From NCBI GenBank assembly GCA_020199975.1, contig JAIVJP010000325.1, positions 1 to 5,967 of the forward strand: a DNA stretch of 5,967 bases, in the 5' to 3' direction. The notes under the pieces were generated by a model that had not been told where the DNA came from, ran no database searches, and saw only the letters and a list, made by a program, of their open reading frames with translations. Numbering within the stretch: position 1 is the stretch's first letter; the number at the start of each line of letters is the position of its first letter. The DNA comes from Acidobacteriota bacterium (GTDB taxonomy: Bacteria > Acidobacteriota > Blastocatellia > Pyrinomonadales > Pyrinomonadaceae). Of the stretch, positions 1 to 3,838 are shown piece by piece. A program made the position numbers and the translations under genes.

Positions 1-1147
1 TGTCCTGCTCATGATGCATGCCATGAATCACTGAACCCGAACCGAGGAAGAGAAGTGCTTTGAAGAAGGCGTGGGTAATCACGTGGAAAATAGCGGCGAC
101 GAAGGCTCCCACTCCACAGGCAAGAAACATATAGCCGAGCTGAGAGACCGTGGAATACGCGAGCACCTTTTTAATGTCGTTTTGAGCGAGACCGATGGTA
201 GCGGCAAAAACTGCGGTGGCAGCGCCGATGATCGCCACGATGAACATCGCCGTCGGCGCATGTGTGTAAATGGCCGAACAGCGGACGATCATGTAGACGC
301 CGGCGGTGACCATTGTGGCCGCGTGAATCAAGGCGGAAACCGGAGTGGGACCAGCCATCGCGTCAGGCAACCAAACGTAGAGAGGAATCTGCGCGCTCTT
401 GCCTGCCGCGCCGATGAAAAGGAGTATCGCAACCGACGTAGCGCCGCCGGCAAATAGCGCTTTCCAGGTAAACGGGTCAACGCTCATCCCCGCGAATGCT
501 TGCAGCGCGCCTATGACTCCGTGCTCAGGTTTTGCAAAGAAGCTGATCGAACCTGTCAGGAAGAACACGAGCATCAGGCCCAACACAAATCCCCAGTCGC
601 CCACGCGGTTTGTAATAAAAGCCTTCTTCGCTGCGTCTCCCGCCTCTTTGCGATCCGTGTAGTAACCAATCAGCAGATAGGAGCAGAGTCCCACTCCCTC
701 CCAGCCCACGAACATGAGGAGGAAATTGTCCGCCAGAATCAGCGTCAGCATGGCGAACATGAAAAGGTTCAGATAGGCAAAGAAGCGATAGAAGCCGCTG
801 TCACCATGCATGTAGCCGACAGCAAAAAGGTGGATCAAAAATCCGACGAAAGTGACAAAGAGAGCATATGTGCCGCTTAGGCGATCCAGTGCCAGGGCGA
901 AGTCCGCACGGAAACGGCCCACCTGAATCCAGGTCCAAAGGTGATCGGTGAGAGATTCAGTGGAACGAAGCGCGCCGTTTGATTTGAAGGCCAGATAGAA
1001 AGCGATGATGGTTGAGATGCCGACAGATGAACATGCAATGATGCCGATGATCTTCTCATTACGAAGCCGCCGGCCGACAAACCAGTTGATGGCCGCGCCG
1101 GCGAGCGGCGCGAAGATGATTAAACTTAGGAGGTTGTTCTCGTGCAC
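1..1147 (-). CDS. nuoL: NADH-quinone oxidoreductase subunit L, 3' end outside window
   Basis: This is the distal antiporter-like membrane subunit of complex I, which takes part in proton translocation and normally carries the long lateral helix at its C-terminus (not in this window). The first 382 codons are visible; the family usually has 610-700 residues, so about 60 percent is here. I translated it by hand from a GTG at 1147-1145; an in-frame TAA lies 15 bases upstream of it and no ATG is near, so GTG is the best start. Family landmarks in order are FVGWEGVGLCSYLLIGYY with Glu150 (equivalent to E. coli Glu144), AAGKSAQIPLYVWLPDAMAG with Lys250 (E. coli Lys229), SALIHAATMVTAGVY with His275, and HVITHAFFKALLFL with Lys363. 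The N-terminus is hydrophobic without a cleavable signal. It lies 148 bases downstream of nuoK, separated by an inverted heptamer-repeat element. No clear Shine-Dalgarno sequence precedes the start. Family identity is certain from the motifs; the start is less sure. Confidence 0.96.
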   Translation of the reverse strand, partial: MHENNLLSLIIFAPLAGAAINWFVGRRLRNEKIIGIIACSSVGISTIIAFYLAFKSNGALRSTESLTDHLWTWIQVGRFRADFALALDRLSGTYALFVTFVGFLIHLFAVGYMHGDSGFYRFFAYLNLFMFAMLTLILADNFLLMFVGWEGVGLCSYLLIGYYTDRKEAGDAAKKAFITNRVGDWGFVLGLMLVFFLTGSISFFAKPEHGVIGALQAFAGMSVDPFTWKALFAGGATSVAILLFIGAAGKSAQIPLYVWLPDAMAGPTPVSALIHAATMVTAGVYMIVRCSAIYTHAPTAMFIVAIIGAATAVFAATIGLAQNDIKKVLAYSTVSQLGYMFLACGVGAFVAAIFHVITHAFFKALLFLGSGSVIHGMHHEQD

Positions 1148-1168
1148 AATCTTATTTCGGCGTTAGTG

Positions 1169-1273
1169 TTTTGAGCTTTGTGTTTTGTTCTTTGTACTTT
1201 GTTCTTTCACCACACCTTGATTCTTTCCAGGACCAAGGTCCAAAACTCAAAGTACAAAGAACAAAGTACAAAA
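1169..1273. repeat. Inverted pair of heptamer tandem arrays in the nuoK-nuoL gap
   Basis: Two short arrays with a 7-base period face each other. The left array (1169-1203) reads ttttgag, ctttgtg, ttttgtt, ctttgta, ctttgtt. The right array (1239-1273) reads tccaaaa, ctcaaag, tacaaag, aacaaag, tacaaaa, which is the same unit on the other strand. The longest perfect pairing between the arms is 18 bases (1184-1201 with 1248-1265). The spacer holds a small palindrome, ggacc-aa-ggtcc, at 1230-1241. In the minus-strand mRNA this would form a long, AT-rich hairpin between nuoK and nuoL. There is no U-tract typical of an intrinsic terminator, and transcription must continue for nuoL to be made with its partners. 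Its origin and role are unknown; the repeats themselves are directly visible. Confidence 0.9.
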
Positions 1274-1295
1274 ACTGCTGCCCTTGGACGAAACC

Positions 1296-1601
1296 CTATA
1301 GCTTCATAACACTCGCGTCGTCCACATCTAGCGATTCGCGGTTGCGGAAGCTGGCGATAATGATGCCCAGTCCGACGGCCGCCTCGGCAGCCGCCACGGT
1401 CATCACAATGAAAACAAAGAGCTGCCCGGTTACGTCTTGGAAGAAACTCGAAAAAGCGACGAACGTGAGGTTCACGGCATTGAGCATTAACTCGATGCAC
1501 ATGAACATCGCGATTACGTTTCGCCGAATAATCACGCCTACAACGCCAATCGTGAAAAGAATGGCAGAGAGCGCCAGATACCATGAAAGCTGTGGGCCCA
1601 T
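1296..1601 (-). CDS. nuoK: NADH-quinone oxidoreductase subunit K
   Basis: This small membrane subunit of complex I (homologue of mitochondrial ND4L) supplies part of the charged relay in the membrane arm. From ATG at 1601 it is 101 residues, matching the roughly 100 of the family. It has three transmembrane segments, about residues 5-25, 29-50 and 58-85. Both buried glutamates needed for proton translocation are present: Glu37 in MFMCIELMLNAVNL and Glu73 in VAAAEAAVGLGI, equivalent to E. coli Glu36 and Glu72. The frame extends 34 codons further upstream, but that stretch is polar, overlaps nuoJ and is unlike any NuoK, so the internal ATG is chosen. It starts 7 bases after the nuoJ stop, which suggests translational coupling. 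Only a weak GAAG precedes the start. The C-terminal tail (about residues 88-101) is short and polar, as usual. Confidence 0.96.
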   Translation of the reverse strand: MGPQLSWYLALSAILFTIGVVGVIIRRNVIAMFMCIELMLNAVNLTFVAFSSFFQDVTGQLFVFIVMTVAAAEAAVGLGIIIASFRNRESLDVDDASVMKL

Positions 1602-1608
1602 AGATGCT

Positions 1609-2280
1609 TCAGTCTCGCCTTTCCTGGTCTGGCGGCAGTTCCACGCCCATAAGTTGGGCTGCTTCCGCAGTCGAATTCGTCTCGACAGCCGTCGTGTCAT
1701 CAACTGAACGCGGATTAACGATACTCATCGCCAGCACTTGGCTTCCGGGAACCACGCGGGCGGTTGGGGACAGTGCGTTTCGGCGCCGCGCGAGAGACAT
1801 CGAACCCACAATAGCCATCAACAGCAACACTGAGGTGACTTCGAAGGGCAGGAGGTATTTCGTGAATAGTCCCGCGCCAACCGATGCAGTCAACCCAACG
1901 TTGGAAATCCCGTGGCGAGGCGTGTAAGGGGAATCCTGAACGGCATAGAGAATGAATGCGGTTTCTGCGATCAGGATTGCCGCCAGGCCGATGGCTGTCG
2001 GCACCAGAAATGCCAGGCGTTTGCGTCGAGGTTCTTCATCCTCCACGTTAAGCAACATGACTACAAACACCACCAGCACCATGATCGCGCCTGCGTAAAC
2101 GATCACCTGTACGGCGGCGATGAAAGGAGCTGCCAGCATCACGTACAGACAGGCGAGGGAGAGCAATACGCCAATCAGCGAAATAGCGCTATAAAGAGGG
2201 TTTCGCTGTGCGACCATGCCAATGGCACAGCCGATCGCCAGTCCCGCAAACAGTATGAAGAGAAGACTTGTTAGCATCAT
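1609..2280 (-). CDS. nuoJ: NADH-quinone oxidoreductase subunit J
   Basis: This membrane subunit of complex I (homologue of mitochondrial ND6) sits between NuoH and NuoK, and its third helix contributes to coupling. It has 223 residues, somewhat longer than E. coli NuoJ (184). Five transmembrane segments can be seen, at about residues 3-22, 29-48, 52-77, 90-112 and 143-164. The conserved core is APFIAAVQVIVYAGAIMVLV (51-70), the helix that carries the pi-bulge in solved structures. The last helix shows the usual LLPFEVTSVLLLMAIVGSM motif. After about residue 166 there is a polar tail of roughly 57 residues, rich in Ala, Thr, Asn and acidic residues, which accounts for the extra length. Two adjacent ATG codons (2280-2278 and 2277-2275) could each start translation; the first is used here. 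No Shine-Dalgarno sequence is seen; the upstream leader is a heptamer array. It follows nuoH directly, where nuoI would be expected. Confidence 0.96.
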   Translation of the reverse strand: MMLTSLLFILFAGLAIGCAIGMVAQRNPLYSAISLIGVLLSLACLYVMLAAPFIAAVQVIVYAGAIMVLVVFVVMLLNVEDEEPRRKRLAFLVPTAIGLAAILIAETAFILYAVQDSPYTPRHGISNVGLTASVGAGLFTKYLLPFEVTSVLLLMAIVGSMSLARRRNALSPTARVVPGSQVLAMSIVNPRSVDDTTAVETNSTAEAAQLMGVELPPDQERRD

Positions 2281-2287
2281 CTAAAGA

Positions 2288-2402
2288 AGTAAATGGTAAA
2301 TAGTAAATCGTAAATGGTTCAAGAGAGTCGGCTGAAGGCAATGTTCAACGGTGGATTGCTCAATTGGTGTTTGCTTCTGTCTATTTACCATTTACTATTT
2401 AC
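2288..2402. repeat. Inverted pair of heptamer tandem arrays in the nuoH-nuoJ gap
   Basis: The left array (2289-2316) has four 7-base units: gtaaatg, gtaaata, gtaaatc, gtaaatg. The right array (2382-2402) has three: tatttac, catttac, tatttac, which are the same units on the opposite strand. Positions 2288-2303 and 2381-2396 are perfectly complementary over 16 bases. The 77-base loop between those arms has no recognisable gene. The array runs into coding sequence: the nuoH stop codon TAA (2401-2399) lies within the last unit. The other end begins 8 bases upstream of the nuoJ start, so the arrays fill almost the whole gap. In the transcript this would fold into a hairpin between the two cistrons. 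It has the same period and layout as the elements in the other two gaps but a different unit sequence. Confidence 0.92.
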
Positions 2403-3454
2403 TGGCCTAAGAACATCACAGTGGCGGTCACCAGGATGTTTAGAATGGCCACCGGCACCAGCACCTTCCAACCAAAATCCATCAGTTGATCGAAGCGAAA
2501 GCGCGGCAACGTTCCGCGAATCCAGATGTAGAGAAAAAGGAAAAAGATTATCTTGGCGACAAAACCAAACACACTAACCAGCCCGGAGAGGAGACTGCCA
2601 CGGCCAAATAGGTGCTCGGCAAAAGGGACGTTCCAGCCGCCGAGAAACAGGGTTGTCGCCAGCATCGACACCGTGATCATGTTTATATATTCGGCGTTGA
2701 AGAAGAGCAGAAACTTTATGGAACTGTACTCGGTATGGAAGCCCGCAACTAGTTCGGTCTCCGCTTCCGGCAAGTCAAACGGGACGCGATTCGTTTCCGC
2801 GATAGCCGAGATGAGATACACGAGGAATCCCACCGGCTGATAGATGATGTTCCAGTTCATCCCGTACCAACCAGACTGCTGCTCAACGATGGTGTAGATG
2901 TCTAAAGTGCCAGAGATGAGTATTACACCCACCAGCGACAGGCCGAGCGAGAGCTCATAGGAAATCATCTGAGCAGCAGATCGCAGGCCGCCCATCAAAC
3001 TGTATTTATTGTTCGAGGACCAGCCGGCGAGGGCGATGCCGTAGACTCCCACTGAGGTCACCCCCAGCACGTAAAGCAAGGCAACATCAAAGCGCGCAAT
3101 CACCAGGGGAAAAGACCAGTCGATAAAGGGAAGAGTTATCGTGGGACCGAAAGGGTAGACAACAATAGCCATGATGGCTGTGATTACAGCGATCATCGGC
3201 GCCAGCGTGAAAACGAATCTGGTGGAACGGTCGGGAACCAGGTCTTCCTTGACCATGGTTTTGATGAAGTCGGCGAAGGGCTGCAGAACGCCGCCATAAC
3301 CCACGCGGTTTGGCCCCACGCGTCCCTGAATAAAAGCCAACACGCGCCGCTCGGCAAGCACTGTGGCAGCCACGAGCAGCATGATCGAGAGAAACGCGAT
3401 AGTGATCGCCACAATCACCAGCACCGAATGGATAAGAGGATTATTCCAGTCCAT
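2399..3454 (-). CDS. nuoH: NADH-quinone oxidoreductase subunit H
   Basis: This integral membrane subunit of complex I (homologue of ND1) joins the peripheral arm to the membrane arm and forms part of the quinone-binding chamber. It has 351 residues from ATG at 3454, compared with 325 in E. coli. The family signatures are intact: LAERRVLAFIQGRVGPNRVG (33-52), GGVLQPFADFIKTMVKED (54-71), RSAAQMISYELSLGLS (158-173) with Glu167, and the quinone-site loop AETNRVPFDLPEAETELVAG (219-238) followed by FHTEYSSIKF and FNAEYINM. The C-terminal RFRFDQLMDFGWKVLVPVAI segment is also typical. About eight hydrophobic helices can be read. It lies 384 bases downstream of nuoG, a long gap for this operon, and 118 bases upstream of nuoJ. 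No Shine-Dalgarno sequence is visible before the ATG. The stop codon falls inside a heptamer repeat. Confidence 0.97.
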   Translation of the reverse strand: MDWNNPLIHSVLVIVAITIAFLSIMLLVAATVLAERRVLAFIQGRVGPNRVGYGGVLQPFADFIKTMVKEDLVPDRSTRFVFTLAPMIAVITAIMAIVVYPFGPTITLPFIDWSFPLVIARFDVALLYVLGVTSVGVYGIALAGWSSNNKYSLMGGLRSAAQMISYELSLGLSLVGVILISGTLDIYTIVEQQSGWYGMNWNIIYQPVGFLVYLISAIAETNRVPFDLPEAETELVAGFHTEYSSIKFLLFFNAEYINMITVSMLATTLFLGGWNVPFAEHLFGRGSLLSGLVSVFGFVAKIIFFLFLYIWIRGTLPRFRFDQLMDFGWKVLVPVAILNILVTATVMFLGQ

Positions 3455-3467
3455 TGAGTTATTTCGA

Positions 3468-3495
3468 ATTGCCGATCGCCAATTGCCGATTGGCG
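3468..3495. repeat. Heptamer array, nuoH-proximal arm of the nuoG-nuoH gap
   Basis: Four consecutive 7-base units are visible: attgccg, atcgcca, attgccg, attggcg. They start 14 bases upstream of the nuoH ATG. The array is an imperfect inverted counterpart of the array at 3805-3832; the longest shared blocks are about 9-11 bases (for example ccgatcgccaa read against the reverse complement of the right array). In the transcript it is part of the nuoH leader. Confidence 0.85.
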
Positions 3496-3503
3496 GCAGC
3501 CAG

Positions 3504-3515
3504 GTATGATCATAC
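3504..3515. other. 12-bp perfect palindrome
   Basis: The sequence gtatgatcatac is its own reverse complement. It lies about 50 bases upstream of the nuoH start, just beyond the nuoH-proximal heptamer array. A palindrome of this size could be a binding site for a dimeric regulator, but no recognised operator matches it and no promoter was found beside it. It may equally be chance or part of the surrounding repeat-rich spacer. Confidence 0.5.
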
Positions 3516-3536
3516 TGTTTCTAAATACACGCAGAC

Positions 3537-3564
3537 GCAATCAGCAATCACAATCAACAATCAT
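3537..3564. repeat. Third heptamer array in the nuoG-nuoH gap
   Basis: Four units are visible: gcaatca, gcaatca, caatcaa, caatcat; the first two are identical and the last two are shifted by one base. No facing inverted copy was found in the gap, so this array stands alone. It has the same 7-base period as the paired arrays nearby. Confidence 0.7.
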
Positions 3565-3587
3565 CAGCAAACACAATCTAAAATTGG

Positions 3588-3799
3588 GTACTGGTGCAGT
3601 TTGGCCCACGTCGACGATGTCACTCCATTACGGAACCGCGAGCGGTAGCGAACCCGGCCTTACACTCAACTCTGCTGGGGTTCGGTGATGCCAAATCTAG
3701 TCCAAAATGCGGGTTGAATCCAGCATCGGGTCGCTCGCGGTCCCGTAATGACGTGGAACGACAAAGCTTCATCGGGCGATTTGGAAACTGCACCAGTAC
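3588..3799. repeat. 15-bp perfect inverted repeat enclosing the inner element
   Basis: The arms are gtactggtgcagttt at 3588-3602 and its exact reverse complement at 3785-3799. With a one-base bulge, the pairing extends outward by aaatt (3581-3585) with aattt (3803-3807), which abuts the right heptamer array. The arms enclose the 19-bp inverted repeat at 3626-3750, so the repeats are nested around nearly the same centre. The 212-base unit has no credible coding frame and no transposase, so it would be a non-autonomous element, if mobile at all. Confidence 0.8.
3626..3750. repeat. REP/MITE-like 125-base unit with 19-bp terminal inverted repeats
   Basis: The left arm cattacggaaccgcgagcg (3626-3644) and the reverse complement of the right arm (3732-3750) differ at one of 19 positions. 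The left arm continues as accgc-ga-gcggt, a small GC-rich palindrome of the kind found in REP sequences. Inside, tgctgg (3673-3678) and ccagca (3720-3725) could pair further. No target-site duplication was evident and there is no open frame of note. The structure suggests a dispersed repeat or a miniature inverted-repeat element that landed in the nuoG-nuoH gap. Copies elsewhere in the genome cannot be seen from here. Confidence 0.65.
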
Positions 3800-3804
3800 T
3801 AGAA

Positions 3805-3832
3805 TTTGGCGATCGGAAATCGGAAATCGGCA
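3805..3832. repeat. Heptamer array, nuoG-proximal arm of the nuoG-nuoH gap
   Basis: Four 7-base units are visible: tttggcg, atcggaa, atcggaa, atcggca, followed by a degenerate atggcct that runs to the nuoG stop codon (3841-3839). It faces the array at 3468-3495 in inverted orientation, so the whole 384-base gap is bracketed by heptamer arrays, as in the two other gaps. Confidence 0.85.
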
Positions 3833-3838
3833 ATGGCC

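Noticed and set aside
71..880. Overlapping plus-strand open frames opposite nuoL
   Set aside because: The minus-strand translation gives clear NuoL motifs throughout, and the plus-strand products are Arg/His-rich without family features.
1169..1273. Intrinsic terminator between nuoK and nuoL
   Set aside because: The stem is AT-rich, the loop is long and no U-tract follows on the minus strand, so a standard rho-independent terminator is not supported.
1171..1707. Plus-strand open frame of 178 codons opposite nuoK and the end of nuoJ
   Set aside because: It begins inside the heptamer array and runs antisense to two well-supported membrane genes; the product has no recognisable family features.
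3504..3580. A minus-strand promoter for nuoH in the long gap
   Set aside because: TTGATT/TTGCTG-like and TATTTA-like hexamers occur, but the spacings (about 22, 14 or 7 bases) do not fit a sigma70 promoter.
3468..3832. CRISPR array
   Set aside because: The repeats are 7 bases, contiguous and without regular spacers, which does not match CRISPR repeat-spacer structure.
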